Below are positions 8,114 through 17,700 of a DNA stretch of 64,000 bases, piece by piece; position 1 is the first letter of the stretch, and each line of letters opens with the position of its first letter. This DNA is from Acaryochloris sp. CCMEE 5410 (GTDB lineage Bacteria > Cyanobacteriota > Cyanobacteriia > Thermosynechococcales > Thermosynechococcaceae). The stretch covers positions 3,100,001 to 3,164,000 of the forward strand of contig NZ_AFEJ02000001.1 of NCBI RefSeq assembly GCF_000238775.2. The letters are read 5' to 3'. Both the position numbers and the translations under genes were made by a program. Below the pieces are notes generated by a model. The model had not been told where the DNA came from. It did not search any database and saw only the letters and a list, made by a program, of their open reading frames with translations.

Positions 8114-9279
8114 CAGGGTTGTTTTACGTTACTCCTAGAAAAAATAGGATGGTTCTACTGACCAACAGTAGAGAGACCGATGAGCCATCTAATCGATACT
8201 TTGAAGCAAGTCCCGGATTTCCGCAGTGCCCATGGCCGTATTCATCCGTTATGGCTGCTGTTGCTATTGATGGTGATGGGCATGCTTGCTGGATATCAAG
8301 GGTACCGTCCGTTAGAAACCTTTGTGAGCGATTATCGCCAGCCTTTAAGTGAGCTATTGGGGCTTGAGAGCCTCGAAGTTCCGTCTCACTGTACCTTTCG
8401 TCGAGTGATGAAGGGTCTTGACTTCCAAGCGTTGAGCCACCAATTTGAAGCATGGATGCTCTCGAAAGCCCAGACTCACTCTCCCGATAATTATGCAGCC
8501 TCCATTGATGGCAAACGGATTCGTCAGGGGCTGACAGATGCCAAGGGGAAGCAGCGTTTTGTAGGGTTGGTGAGTTTATTTGCGGTGGAAGCAGGCATCA
8601 CCCTCAAGCTCGAAGCCCTCACTCAGGAGGATAATAGCGAAATCAAAGTCGTCCAGGCTTTGTTGGAAACCCTTCAACTCGATGGCTTGCTGATTACCAT
8701 GGATGCCTTACACGCCCAAAAAACACTTGAGAAGATTGTGGCCTCGGGTAACGACTATCTTGTGGCGGTCAAATCCAATCAGGGAAGACTTTACGACCAC
8801 CTCCAGACTTACTTTGAGTGTCTTAAACCCATGGCTGAGCACATCCACTCCGCCCAAAGTAGAGGACGAGATGAACATCGGTGTATACAGGTTTATGAGC
8901 CTGTCGGCATAGCCTTACAGGAATGGGAGGCAATTCGCTCTGTGCTTTGTGTCCAACGATGGGGCACAAAGCAAAGGAAAGGAGTATCACAATACGGCCT
9001 ATTACATCAGTTCAGCTGCCACCTCACCCCAGCATTGGCAATCTCTGGTCCGAGAACATTGGGGCATTGAAAATCGGTTGCATTGGCCGAAGGATGTTGT
9101 TTTTGGCGAAGATGATTATCGACTCGAAGATGAACAAGCACTGCTCAATTGGTCAGTGCTTAGAACTATTGGGATTAATATCCTGCGGCTAAACGACTAT
9201 CAATCCCTCAAAACCGCGATGACTAAGCTTGCTAATCGGGTCGATATTATTTTTTCGCTGCTAACTTAAAACAGCCCTG
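8114..9279 (+). mobile_element. ISAs1-family insertion sequence, copy 1 (nested in IS66)
   Basis: The ends are CAGGGTTGTTTTACGTT (8114) and AACTTAAAACAGCCCTG (ending 9279), an imperfect 17-bp inverted repeat with two mismatches. The flanks carry a perfect 10-bp target duplication, GCCTGATTGT, at 8104-8113 and 9280-9289. The length is 1,166 bp. The same element recurs at 49573 and 56494. Confidence 0.93.
8180..9269 (+). pseudogene. ISAs1-family transposase, frameshifted
   Basis: The frame starts MSHLIDTLKQVPDFRSAHGR, the DDE_Tnp_1-associated N-terminus, and continues through the catalytic core (YAASIDGKRIRQG; LLITMDALHAQKT; YLVAVKSNQGRLYDHL). At about 8965-8980 a one-base difference from copy 2 (GGCACAAAGCAAAGG against GGTACTCGCAAAGG) shifts the frame. 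The last 100 residues (YYISSAATSPQHW, REHWGIENRLHW with the final catalytic Glu, LRLNDYQSLKTAM) therefore read in another frame. Intact family members have about 360-380 residues. Copy 3 shares this lesion. Confidence 0.88.
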
Positions 9280-10602
9280 GCCTGATTGTTATCAAAAGGC
9301 ACCTGAAAATCATACATAAACGCCAAGACAGCAGCTTGGTGCTTTCGAAGTCGGTCGAGCAAGTTTTTGGGTGTACTCTGCTTCTGCTTGCCTCGTTTCT
9401 TGGGTGCATTTTCATCGACGGTTGGCATTGGATTATGCTTGAATCCATCGGCTAACACTTGGCGATACCGCTGCTCAAACGCCTCGACTTGTCTCGCATC
9501 GAGAACGCTTAAGTGTTCAGCTTTTGCCCGCTCTACCTCAGCTTTGATATCTAGCAGCAGTGAGATCATCTCCTCAGCCCAAGGTTGTTTGTAGCGTTCA
9601 ACAATAAATCGGAGTTCGCGCAAATGATGGGCATTGCATAAGCTATGCGTACAACCATAGCGGGCATAGCTCTTCCAACCATCATGAATACTCGTGCCCG
9701 TAAAGTTTGGCAGAATATCCATTTCGTCCATCGCTGCTGTGCCGCGTTTGGCATGGACAAAGTAGTAGGTTAATCCACTCGTACAAGCGACATGCAGCCA
9801 CCACAACTTGCTGTTGACTCGCAACCCCGTCTCGTCAAAATGTCCCACAGCTGCTTGCTCAATAGCGTCTTTGATCTGGGCTTCAATCGGTTCTAATTGC
9901 TGGGCACAGGTTGTACGGGTGTTGCACAGGGTTCCTTCAGAAACCTGACAACCCAAGAGGTCTTTAAGCAGTTCACGGGTGCGCTCAAACGGCAACAGTT
10001 GAGCCTCCATCAAATACACCATCAAGCCTTTGAGATTACTGCCATACTGAACCACATTGGTGACATCGCTGGGGAATTTACCCCGGTTCAAGGTTTGACA
10101 GTGCTCACAATATTTGACTTCTGCTTGATGCTCGATGACCTGTAATGACAAGGAGGGCAGCTCATGAACCTGGCGCAGTTCATACTCAAGGACGGCGACC
10201 TCTGTTAACGAGGCACCACAGCCTTGACATTGAGTGACTGGATGTAACACTACGGCATCGACGGTTTCACGCCATTCCAAGGTACTACCGGGATGGCCTT
10301 TTTGACCCCCACTTTTACGCTTACTCTTACCCCGTAGACTTTTGGTCCGCTTCCCAAAGCCATCGCTTGAGGGTGGTTTACTACTGTTCCGACTATCTTT
10401 GCCAAGATGCTCTTCTAGTCGCTCTATCCGTTTAATAAGAAGGGTGACCAGCTCAACAACTGCATCCTCTCCTTGATGGTAGATTGCTCGAATATCAGAT
10501 TCACTAATTTTCTGGTCAGAGACTTTCTTGTTCAACGAATGAGTACGGATTGACTGCTGGTGTGCTTAAAACATAGTCTCAGATAGAGTTATACCTTCAT
10601 TC

Positions 10603-11664
10603 TCAACACAATGATTTAAGCCTGGGCAGTAACCAAAAATGTTGTAGGAAATGAACAACATCTAAATGCTGATTTTCTAACGCATAATCTATTGCCGTCT
10701 TCTGTTCCGCATCTTCATGTTTTGGATCTGCACCAGATTCCAGCAAAAGTTTTACAACAGAGAGCGATCCAGATTTAGCAGCTTCCAGTAAAGCAGTTGT
10801 CTTGTTATGAGTCATCGCATTGACATCCGCACCAAAACTGATTAACGTCGCAACAATTTCGGGCTGCTTCGTTCGCATAATAGGGGTCATATCGTCATAG
10901 TCATCCGCTAAATTAGGATCAGCTCCAGACTCCAGTAAAGCAAGAGTCACTGGTAGTCGAAACCCTTCAAATCGCTTAATAACGGCAAGGTTTAATAGTG
11001 TTGATCCACACTGACAAAAATCATTGATGGGGATATCTGCCATTAAGAGTTTTTTGACTCCATCAACATCCCCCTCAAACACCACATCATAAGCAGTTTC
11101 CATCACAGGATTGATATGTTCATCTCTATACTTCTGTCGAATCCCTTTCTGCAAGAAATACGCTGCATCACCTAATAATTCTGGTTGCGTCATGGGAAGT
11201 AAGAGGTCGTAAATATCCTGATGCCCCGACAAGGCAGCATAAATAATGGGCGGTTCTCCCAATACAGTTTGATTGACATTCGCCCCAGCACTGACCAAGA
11301 GCCGAACAAGATCTAAATATCCATTATCAGCCGCAATAAATAATGGAGGATCAACCTCACGATGGATTGGCAGCGAAGGATTCGCACCAGCATTTAGCAG
11401 AGTAGAAACAATTTCATAATGATTGGCATATACTGCAGCAGTAAGTGCCGTTTCTTCCCCTACCGTAAGGTTTATATCTGCACCATACTTGATCAATATC
11501 TTTAATATTTTTAGCCTTCCAGCTTGAGAGGCATGCTGCGCAGCACTGGCCAATTTCAAATCGCTCCATTGGTTATCAGCCAATATAATCTTGAACTGAT
11601 CTAGATGATTATTTTGAATGGCATCTGTTAATTTAAGCCACTCATAATTGATGCTTTCGTACAT
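10603..11664 (-). CDS. Ankyrin-repeat protein with an IS-extended C-terminus
   Basis: The 353-residue product is built of about eight ankyrin units. Examples are AGRLKILKILIKYGADINL, NHYEIVSTLLNAGANPSLP, GYLDLVRLLVSAGANVNQ and SGSLSVVKLLLESGADPKHE. No signal peptide or membrane segment is seen, so it should be a cytoplasmic protein-binding scaffold; the partner is unknown. The IS66 element inserted exactly at its stop codon. The ancestral frame would read HF then TGA (rebuilt by joining 10635 and 7905), while now ten IS-encoded residues (WLLPRLKSLC) follow. Function is probably retained. Confidence 0.88.
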   Translation of the reverse strand: MYESINYEWLKLTDAIQNNHLDQFKIILADNQWSDLKLASAAQHASQAGRLKILKILIKYGADINLTVGEETALTAAVYANHYEIVSTLLNAGANPSLPIHREVDPPLFIAADNGYLDLVRLLVSAGANVNQTVLGEPPIIYAALSGHQDIYDLLLPMTQPELLGDAAYFLQKGIRQKYRDEHINPVMETAYDVVFEGDVDGVKKLLMADIPINDFCQCGSTLLNLAVIKRFEGFRLPVTLALLESGADPNLADDYDDMTPIMRTKQPEIVATLISFGADVNAMTHNKTTALLEAAKSGSLSVVKLLLESGADPKHEDAEQKTAIDYALENQHLDVVHFLQHFWLLPRLKSLC

Positions 11665-11739
11665 GGCAAATCATTATGTTTTTAGCCAGCTAACTTTTTG
11701 AATACCCCATAGCCTGACAAACAATAATTATGAGGCCGC

Positions 11740-12285
11740 TTAATAAGCCAGACCATTCCCCTTGGAGATCAAACCCTGAAGAATCGATCGCAAAGCTATC
11801 TCTGTAGAGGTATCAGTAATTTCCCCCTCTGCATTGATCTTTGCCGATATTGCTGAAATACAGAGAATTGATTCCTCTTGGATATCCGCCATCATCACCC
11901 GTAAGGTCTGCACCAAAGATGCATTGGCTTTCTCTCCACCATCTGGTGATGGAGAAGCACTGATCACTGCGGTAGGTTTATTCATAAACTCACCTGAAGA
12001 CACAATCCAATCCAGGGCATTTTTCAAGGTTCCCGGCACGCCATGAGCATATTCGGGCGTGCAAAACAGGACGCCATCTGCAGCTTGTAATTGTGTACGC
12101 CACCCCTCTACAGCCACCAGATCGCCAGCACCTTCCAACTCAGGATTAAAGTGTGGCAGTCGAGCAATACCGTTATAGATTTCGATCGTGATACCTGGAG
12201 GCGCTAATCCAACAATGGCTTGGACTAAACGTGTGTTTGAGGATTGCGATCGCAAACTCCCTGAAATTGCCAATATCGTTTTCAT
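11740..12285 (-). CDS. NADPH-dependent FMN reductase family protein
   Basis: The 181-residue flavodoxin-like protein starts MKTILAISGSLRSQSSNTRL, the FMN phosphate-binding loop (GSLRxxSxN). CTPEYAHGVPGTLKNALDW (about residues 78-96) is the signature of the ArsH/YieF/azoreductase-like group. Such enzymes reduce FMN or quinones with NAD(P)H, in the cytoplasm. The chosen ATG begins directly at the first beta strand. It lies 40 bp upstream of no obvious partner, and the CIA30-like gene sits on the same strand 39 bp beyond its start. The physiological substrate is not predictable. Confidence 0.9.
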   Translation of the reverse strand: MKTILAISGSLRSQSSNTRLVQAIVGLAPPGITIEIYNGIARLPHFNPELEGAGDLVAVEGWRTQLQAADGVLFCTPEYAHGVPGTLKNALDWIVSSGEFMNKPTAVISASPSPDGGEKANASLVQTLRVMMADIQEESILCISAISAKINAEGEITDTSTEIALRSILQGLISKGNGLAY

Positions 12286-12324
12286 AACGGTTGCAGCTTC
12301 TGGAGCAGATGACTCCCCTCCAAC

Positions 12325-12993
12325 TTAATACACACCAATCGTTTTAATCGTCAGGCGAAACTCCCCCGGACTAAACCGAGGATTCAACGCCCCATCATAT
12401 TCAAACTTACTCAACATAATCTGCATCGCTCGAATTTGATGTGACTCAATTAAAGGGGCATCATTCACCGTTTTGGCCCGAAATACAGGGGTCAACTGAT
12501 TAAAGGGAATCCGAACCGTGATCCATTGTTGGGCCACCGTATCAAACGAATAGGCATAGGCAATACTGTCCCACCGATCTTGATCACGCAGCAAAAACTT
12601 ATAGCGTTGACCATCCCCTTTCACCTGCAACTCAATTCCTTGGTGGGCCGATAGATTGAGGGGCGGATCGAAATTGCGCGTCCGTACCGAGGCAAACCCA
12701 CCCGAATTCGCCGTCGAGACCTTGCCCGTAAATAGAGCAACGCCTGACTCTTGACGCAAGCCACTATTGCTTACCCCTCCCATCACCACATCATCGACCG
12801 CTCCCCAGAGCTGGCTAATATCATTGGCCTGGCTAAAGTCAAAGATGAGATTGGCTTGCACAGGGGGTGGAGCAGGGGGCGTAAATCCAGGCATCATTTT
12901 TTGAAACCAGTTGAGAACAGGAATTTCTTCAAAGTAGGACAGGGTTTGCAGAAAACGGCCTGCATCCCAGGATTGGCGGGTCGGTTCAGCCAT
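12325..12993 (-). CDS. CIA30-domain protein
   Basis: The 222-residue protein has a short N-terminal stretch with WNWFQKMMPGF-type hydrophobic residues and Pro-rich linker (PPAPPPVQAN). A CIA30/NDUFAF1-like beta-sandwich covers about residues 48-220: LWGAVDDVVMGGVSNS, GGFASVRTRNFDPPLNLS, GIELQVKGDGQRYKFLLRD, WITVRIPFNQLTPVFRA. In mitochondria the domain helps assemble complex I. Cyanobacterial members are of uncertain function, possibly NDH-1 assembly or carbohydrate binding. It lies between the flavin reductase and antiporter genes on the same strand, with 39-55 bp gaps. Confidence 0.85.
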   Translation of the reverse strand: MAEPTRQSWDAGRFLQTLSYFEEIPVLNWFQKMMPGFTPPAPPPVQANLIFDFSQANDISQLWGAVDDVVMGGVSNSGLRQESGVALFTGKVSTANSGGFASVRTRNFDPPLNLSAHQGIELQVKGDGQRYKFLLRDQDRWDSIAYAYSFDTVAQQWITVRIPFNQLTPVFRAKTVNDAPLIESHQIRAMQIMLSKFEYDGALNPRFSPGEFRLTIKTIGVY

Positions 12994-13048
12994 AGAATTG
13001 CTACTCAGCCAAAGAGAGGTCCGCCTTAATTGTAAGCATGAACTCCCC

Positions 13049-14269
13049 TTAGCCTTCTATTTGAGTCACCAATTTTTTCCCTGCCCATTCCGACAAAATT
13101 GGCCCTAATAGGCAAGTGACGACAATATAGGCAATCACCGCATTAAAGATATTGTCATCAACTAAGTTGGCTTCTTTGCCAAATAACGTAATCACCAAAA
13201 CTAGGGCTGCACGGGGAATCGTCAAGCTGAACAGAGTCAACACTTCCATCGGTTCATAGTTAAACCAGCGACCAACCATCCAGGCCGACAGCCATTTAGA
13301 GGCGACAGCGCCCCCCACAATCACCCCAGCAATGCCTAAACTACCGGGTGCAGACACAAACACGGTCGGATTAGCCAACACGCCCACCGACACCATAAAC
13401 GCTGGAATAAAGAGACTATTACCAACAAAATCAATCCGGTTCATCAGATCGCTCTCCATGGGAATCGAACGATTCAAGGCCAAACCGGCAATAAAAGCCC
13501 CCACAATCGAATCCACCCCTAATCCCTGAGTGGCAGAGGCAATCACAAATAATGTGGCCACCACAAAAATAAACTGTAGTCCCAAGGGGACCTCTGCTTT
13601 GGGATTAAAAAACCAGCGCCCTAGTTGCGGAACGCCCCAAAAACAGAGGGTCGTTAACAGCGGTAAGCCCACCAGTAATTTTAGCCATAGGACTAACCCG
13701 ATTTGCCCCTCGGCCATCGCCTGGATCAAGGCAAAGCCGACTAACGTGAGCATTGCCGTCAGTACCGTTCCTCCCACCGCCACCCCAATGGATTCTCGCT
13801 GGGCCAACCCTAATCGGGTCATACTCGGATAGGCCAACAGGGTATGAGGTGAATACAAAATTCCCAGCAATGCAGAGGCCAACCCACTCGATCCAGCCAC
13901 TGCGATGATGCCCATACTGATCATCACCTGACCGGACACGACGCCCACTGCGAAAGGCAGGCCAAAGGTGAGCAACCCAAAAATAAGCGCTCGTACCCCC
14001 AACCGCTGTAAGTCGCTCAGATCCATTTGCAGACCTGCCAGCAACATAATATAGAGCAGACCCACTTTTTCTAAAAAAATCAGTTGGGTATCTCGGGTAA
14101 TAATGCCTAGGCCATTACTGCCTAACAAACAGCCTAAAAGGATGAGCACCACCAAAGCCGGCAGCTTTAAAGGCTTGGCAATCAGAGGTGCCAGCAGCAA
14201 AATGACCAGCAGCACACTAAAGGCATAGACCGGATCTTGTAAAGGTAGAATCAACGTCGCCATGGACAT
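13049..14269 (-). CDS. Cation:proton antiporter (CPA2/KefB-like membrane domain)
   Basis: The 406-residue protein has about 11-12 hydrophobic helices, starting PLQDPVYAFSVLLVILLLAP. LVVLILLGCLLGSNGLG and IVGAFIAGLALNRSIP are typical of the Na+/H+ exchanger family, and GAFIAGLAL is the conserved stretch near the ion-binding region. There is no C-terminal TrkA_N or universal-stress domain, so this is the bare membrane unit. It should exchange Na+ or K+ for H+ across the cytoplasmic membrane. MSMATL gives two possible starts (14269 or 14263). It is divergent from the zinc-ribbon/FHA gene across 241 bp. Confidence 0.9.
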   Translation of the reverse strand: MSMATLILPLQDPVYAFSVLLVILLLAPLIAKPLKLPALVVLILLGCLLGSNGLGIITRDTQLIFLEKVGLLYIMLLAGLQMDLSDLQRLGVRALIFGLLTFGLPFAVGVVSGQVMISMGIIAVAGSSGLASALLGILYSPHTLLAYPSMTRLGLAQRESIGVAVGGTVLTAMLTLVGFALIQAMAEGQIGLVLWLKLLVGLPLLTTLCFWGVPQLGRWFFNPKAEVPLGLQFIFVVATLFVIASATQGLGVDSIVGAFIAGLALNRSIPMESDLMNRIDFVGNSLFIPAFMVSVGVLANPTVFVSAPGSLGIAGVIVGGAVASKWLSAWMVGRWFNYEPMEVLTLFSLTIPRAALVLVITLFGKEANLVDDNIFNAVIAYIVVTCLLGPILSEWAGKKLVTQIEG

Positions 14270-14510
14270 GCAAGCAATCTTCCTGAACAGGGTTTAAATT
14301 ATTCTGAACTTCTTAACCTACCCGAATTCTTTTGGGTTAAATCAGCCCGTTCGTTCTACGTTGTCGCCAATTTTACCGAGTTTTGGTAGGCAGGGAGTTT
14401 GGGCTTAAATCCCAGAATTTATGCCAATCTGTCGAACTGTGATCAGTGACATGCTAAGGCTGGGTTGTGCAGTGTATCTTGGATGAAGTGATGACAAGGT
14501 TTGGAGATCT

Positions 14511-15578
14511 ATGATTACCTGCACCAACTGCGGCCACGCTAACCCAGAAGGGGCCATTACTTGTGAAGCTTGCTATGTAGAGCTACCCAAAATGACGTCT
14601 TGCCCCAGTTGCCATGCTCAGGTACCCGAAGACGCCGTTTTTTGCTCCCAATGTGGCGCCTCATTACAGCCAGGGGTTGCAGCCCCCGGTCTAGATATGG
14701 CGACTGCCCCCACTCAAGTCAATGCAGGTAAAGGTATTCCCGCCACCGATGTGGTCAACTTTGAGACCCCATCCGGAATCCCTGCCACTGATGTCGTGGT
14801 GCCCTTACCCGATCCTCCCGCCATGGCGCCTCCTGACCCAGTCGAAATGACAGAATTTCCAGATATGGACTTGGGATACGCCCCCACAGAAGTGACCCCT
14901 CCGGGCAGCCTTCCCCCTCCTTTGGCCGTCGAAATGAGTGAGCAACCTACGGAGAATGTGATACCACCGTCCTCTCTACCTACTCCACCAGAACTCGATT
15001 TTGAAGAGCCGACTCCACCCATGCCGCCTGCTGCATCCCAACCACCCATGCCGCCAGTATCGGAGCCGCCCATGCCGCCTGCTGCATCCCAACCCCCGAT
15101 GCCGCCCATGGAATTTACTCCTCCTTCTCCTGCACCAGAGGCCCCTCCGACTCCTCCAGAACCAGTTGTTTCTGCCGCACCACAGCCCACCACCACTCCG
15201 ATTCCTGAACAGCCCAAACCCATGCCTGTCGGTGCCACGCAACTGCAATTACCCGTGGCACGACTGCTGCATGAACGGTCTAACTCGAATCTAGATTTAC
15301 CGACCAATCTCAACTTGGTCCATATTGGCAAGCCCAATGATCGGATCCCTCCTGACATTGATGTATCGGGCTTTCCCGATAGTGATGTGGTGTCCAGAGT
15401 CCATGCCGATATCCGGGTTGAACCGGACGGCTATTACATCGAAGACACGGGCAGCGCCAACGGTACCTACGTCAATAATCAGCCGTTACGCCCTGGCGAT
15501 CGCTATCGGTTACGGGCGGGCGATCGCATTTCCCTGGGCAAAGAAGATAAGGTCAGTTTTATCTTCCATCCCGGCTAA
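14511..15578 (+). CDS. Double zinc-ribbon, Pro-rich, FHA-domain protein
   Basis: The 355-residue protein begins with two zinc ribbons (CTNCGHANPEGAITCEAC, residues 4-21, and CPSCHAQVPEDAVFCSQC, 31-48). A Pro-rich linker of about 190 residues follows, with repeats of the type PMPPAASQPPMPPVSEP. A C-terminal FHA domain occupies about residues 250-352 (VHIGKPNDRIPPDIDVSGFP; VVSRVHADIRVE; DTGSANGTYVNNQPL). FHA domains bind phosphothreonine peptides, so it is likely a cytoplasmic adaptor in Ser/Thr-kinase signalling. The tandem repeat in the linker is prone to length change. A strong terminator follows directly. Confidence 0.9.
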   Translation: MITCTNCGHANPEGAITCEACYVELPKMTSCPSCHAQVPEDAVFCSQCGASLQPGVAAPGLDMATAPTQVNAGKGIPATDVVNFETPSGIPATDVVVPLPDPPAMAPPDPVEMTEFPDMDLGYAPTEVTPPGSLPPPLAVEMSEQPTENVIPPSSLPTPPELDFEEPTPPMPPAASQPPMPPVSEPPMPPAASQPPMPPMEFTPPSPAPEAPPTPPEPVVSAAPQPTTTPIPEQPKPMPVGATQLQLPVARLLHERSNSNLDLPTNLNLVHIGKPNDRIPPDIDVSGFPDSDVVSRVHADIRVEPDGYYIEDTGSANGTYVNNQPLRPGDRYRLRAGDRISLGKEDKVSFIFHPG

Positions 15579-15600
15579 ATGTCAACGCATCATATCAAGA

Positions 15601-15637
15601 CAAAATATGCCCCCAACTCAACTGGGGGCATATTTTG
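15601..15637. terminator. Bidirectional Rho-independent terminator
   Basis: A perfect 15-bp stem (CAAAATATGCCCCCA at 15601-15615 with TGGGGGCATATTTTG at 15623-15637) encloses a 7-base loop. A- and T-rich arms on both sides serve both convergent genes. The TGA stop of the MFS gene lies in the loop. Confidence 0.9.
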
Positions 15638-16787
15638 TGCGGGTCTGAATCGCCAACAAGAGCACCCCAAACGTACAGGCACCCGCTAAATAGAGGGGAT
15701 AGCCATAGCTGGCCAGGTTGGACTGACGAATCAATACACCAGCAATGACGGGGCCAATACCATTAGAAATGCTGAGATACGAGGAATTTAGGCCCATCGC
15801 CATCCCCTGCTGCTGAGCATTCACATTCAAGGAAATCAGGGTATTGATAATGGGTTGAACCAGGGAGTTAAAGACGGAAAAGAAGATGGTAATCAAGACA
15901 AAATAGGTCACATTGGGCCAGATGGGCATCGCCAAGAAGGCCACACTCCGAATCAGTAAGGCCACAAATAAGATCAACAGCAAATTAAATCTTTTGGTCA
16001 GGTTAGGCACCCCGAAGGTCTGCATTAACACCCCGAGTACCCCGTAAACGATAAATATCAGGGCCAAAGACTGGGGGGTTTGGTTAAGGACGTTGAGGAA
16101 ATAGGGCTGAAATGCATAAGTGAAAATTGTAAAGGTCGTACCAACCAAAAAGTTGATCAACAAGAGAATGCCGACTTTGGGAATCGTCAATCCTGTGACT
16201 AATTTGGCCAACCCTAACTCAAATCGCCGCGGTTGCGATCGCTCTTCTAAGGTTTCCGGTAAGAAGAAGTAGGTCACCCCTAATGCTATCCCAGCGATCC
16301 AGGCAGATACTAAAAAACTAGCCCCCAGGGAAATCTCTTGGGCACCCAAACTAATAAGGGGGCCGAGGACAAAGCCGACGCCAAAGGCAGCCCCAAACAG
16401 ACTAAAGCCCCGCGCCCGATTCTCAGCATCCGTGACATCTGCAATCACGGCCTGAATGACGGAATTGTTGCCTCCGGTAATCCCGTCTAAAAACCGGGCC
16501 AAGAATAACACCCAAGCCGCCGTTGCCAGACCTGCCATTAGGTTGGCAAACATTGTCCCCGCCAAACTCACCAGTAATAAAGGTCGTCGCCCCCAACGGT
16601 CCGAGAACTGTCCAATCACAGGGGTGGCGATAAATTGAGCAATCGAAAATATCGAAAACAGGAAGCTGGTCTCAAAATCATTGAGGCCAAACTGCCGACC
16701 GTAGGGATACAGGGTTGGCAGCAGAACCGTAAAACTAAGGGAGTTGACTAAGGCAATGGCAGAGACGATCCAAACTTCACGCTTCAT
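15618..16787 (-). CDS. Major facilitator superfamily transporter
   Basis: The 389-residue protein has 12 predicted helices. MFS signature A (GQFSDRWGRRPLLL, about residues 60-73) lies between helices 2 and 3, with a conserved cytoplasmic loop pattern FGVPNLTKRFN in the second half. It resembles the tetracycline/multidrug (DHA1) group, but the substrate is unknown. The ATG at 16787 is 2 bp beyond the hisIE stop, so it is probably co-transcribed with hisIE. The TGA stop falls in the loop of the terminator at 15601-15637. Confidence 0.9.
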   Translation of the reverse strand: MKREVWIVSAIALVNSLSFTVLLPTLYPYGRQFGLNDFETSFLFSIFSIAQFIATPVIGQFSDRWGRRPLLLVSLAGTMFANLMAGLATAAWVLFLARFLDGITGGNNSVIQAVIADVTDAENRARGFSLFGAAFGVGFVLGPLISLGAQEISLGASFLVSAWIAGIALGVTYFFLPETLEERSQPRRFELGLAKLVTGLTIPKVGILLLINFLVGTTFTIFTYAFQPYFLNVLNQTPQSLALIFIVYGVLGVLMQTFGVPNLTKRFNLLLILFVALLIRSVAFLAMPIWPNVTYFVLITIFFSVFNSLVQPIINTLISLNVNAQQQGMAMGLNSSYLSISNGIGPVIAGVLIRQSNLASYGYPLYLAGACTFGVLLLAIQTRTKYAPS

Positions 16788-16789
16788 GC

Positions 16790-17419
16790 CTAGCGGCGCC
16801 GCTCTTGCAGTTTGCGGTAGACGTCCTTGATATCGACATCATGATGGGCCAGGGCCACGAGACTGTGGTAAATCAGATCGGCCACTTCTCCCGCAATTTC
16901 ATCAGCGTTGTCGTCCTTACAGGCCATCACCACTTCTGCGGATTCTTCGCCAATCTTTTTGAGAATTTTGTTGTCACCCGCAGCAAATAGCTTACAGGTA
17001 TAGGAGTCCGGAGAGGGATTGTGTTTGCGATCGCAAATCACCTCAAACACCTGAGACAAAGTATCGGCAGGGGGAGCCGCAATCTGCCCTTCAATCTGAT
17101 GGAAACAGCTACGCTCTCCTGTATGGCAGGCAATATCGCCAATTTGCTCCACCCCCACCAGCAAGGCATCACTGTCACAGTCGTACCGTAAGGACTTCAC
17201 CTCTTGCACATGACCCGAGGTTTCGCCCTTGGGCCACAACTCCTGCCGCGACCGGCTCCAAAACCAAGTCCGGCCCGTATCCATGGTCTTCTGCAAAGAT
17301 TCACGATTCATCCAGGCCATCATCAACACCGTGCCATCTAAATAGTCTTGAACGATGGCTGGTACTAACCCTTGAGCGTCATACCGAATTTTGTCTACTG
17401 GAATTGCAGAAGAAGACAT
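16790..17419 (-). CDS. hisIE: Bifunctional phosphoribosyl-AMP cyclohydrolase / phosphoribosyl-ATP pyrophosphatase
   Basis: Histidine biosynthesis steps 2 and 3, in the cytoplasm. The HisI domain (residues 1-120) has [34 protein letters not shown], metal-binding DCDSDALL and CHTGERSCF. The HisE domain (about 125-209) has [28 protein letters not shown] and [16 protein letters not shown]. The frame stays open to 17626, but the upstream 69 residues are not conserved-looking, and I chose the ATG at 17419 ([14 protein letters not shown]), giving 209 residues as usual for fused HisIE. It sits 2 bp from the MFS gene. Confidence 0.95.
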   Translation of the reverse strand: MSSSAIPVDKIRYDAQGLVPAIVQDYLDGTVLMMAWMNRESLQKTMDTGRTWFWSRSRQELWPKGETSGHVQEVKSLRYDCDSDALLVGVEQIGDIACHTGERSCFHQIEGQIAAPPADTLSQVFEVICDRKHNPSPDSYTCKLFAAGDNKILKKIGEESAEVVMACKDDNADEIAGEVADLIYHSLVALAHHDVDIKDVYRKLQERRR

Positions 17420-17700
17420 CAATGTGAGCAGCAGAAAACGACTCTTTAGATTATCACCTGGGACTGAACGATACGGATATATTAATTGAGATTGGCTTTT
17501 TTGATAAGAAATACTAATGTTTACTTTTGCAAAACCCTCCACATTTAATTTAAAAATGTTATATTTGATACAGAAATTAAATCGTTCATCCCTTAACTCG
17601 CCTTTAACTCTGTTCTTAGTAGTCAAGGGACGGAAGTAGAGCCTTCGCTCGAAGGAACGCGCCTCAAATCTATACCCATCATTATGATCGGAGGCGAATC

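Larger units (their letters stand above)
7908..10535 (-). pseudogene. IS66-family transposase, split by an ISAs1-type insertion
   Basis: The 5' part (10535-9280) encodes MNKKVSDQKISESDIRAIYH, a coiled-coil plus SSKPPSSDGFGKR start, a zinc-finger region (CQGCGASL, CEHCQTL), the DDE core (GHFDETGLRV; HDGWKSYARYGCTHSLCNAH) and ends at VPFDNNQA. The 3' part (8113-7908) resumes with ERDIRMMKLKQKISGCFRS and ends PVRPVLQPGQ. Removing the insert and one copy of its 10-bp target duplication gives 1,452 bp, an intact 483-residue frame. So the gene is disrupted only by the insert. The stop codon lies inside the left terminal repeat. Confidence 0.88.
7906..10634 (-). mobile_element. IS66-type element with a single transposase gene, carrying a nested IS
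   Basis: Terminal inverted repeats are GGTTACTGCCCAGGCT at 7906-7921 and AGCCTGGGCAGTAACC at 10619-10634. Both ends are flanked by AAAAAT (7900-7905 and 10635-10640), a 6-bp direct repeat that may be part of the target duplication. The element contains only the large IS66 transposase, with no TnpA/TnpB helper genes. It is interrupted by an ISAs1-type element at 8114-9279. Without that insert it would be about 1.55 kb. It landed on the stop codon of the ankyrin gene to its right. Confidence 0.85.

Noticed and set aside
14714-15358. 214-codon Gly-rich minus-strand frame
   Set aside because: It is the complement of the Pro-rich linker of the FHA gene, and the Gly runs mirror Pro codons.
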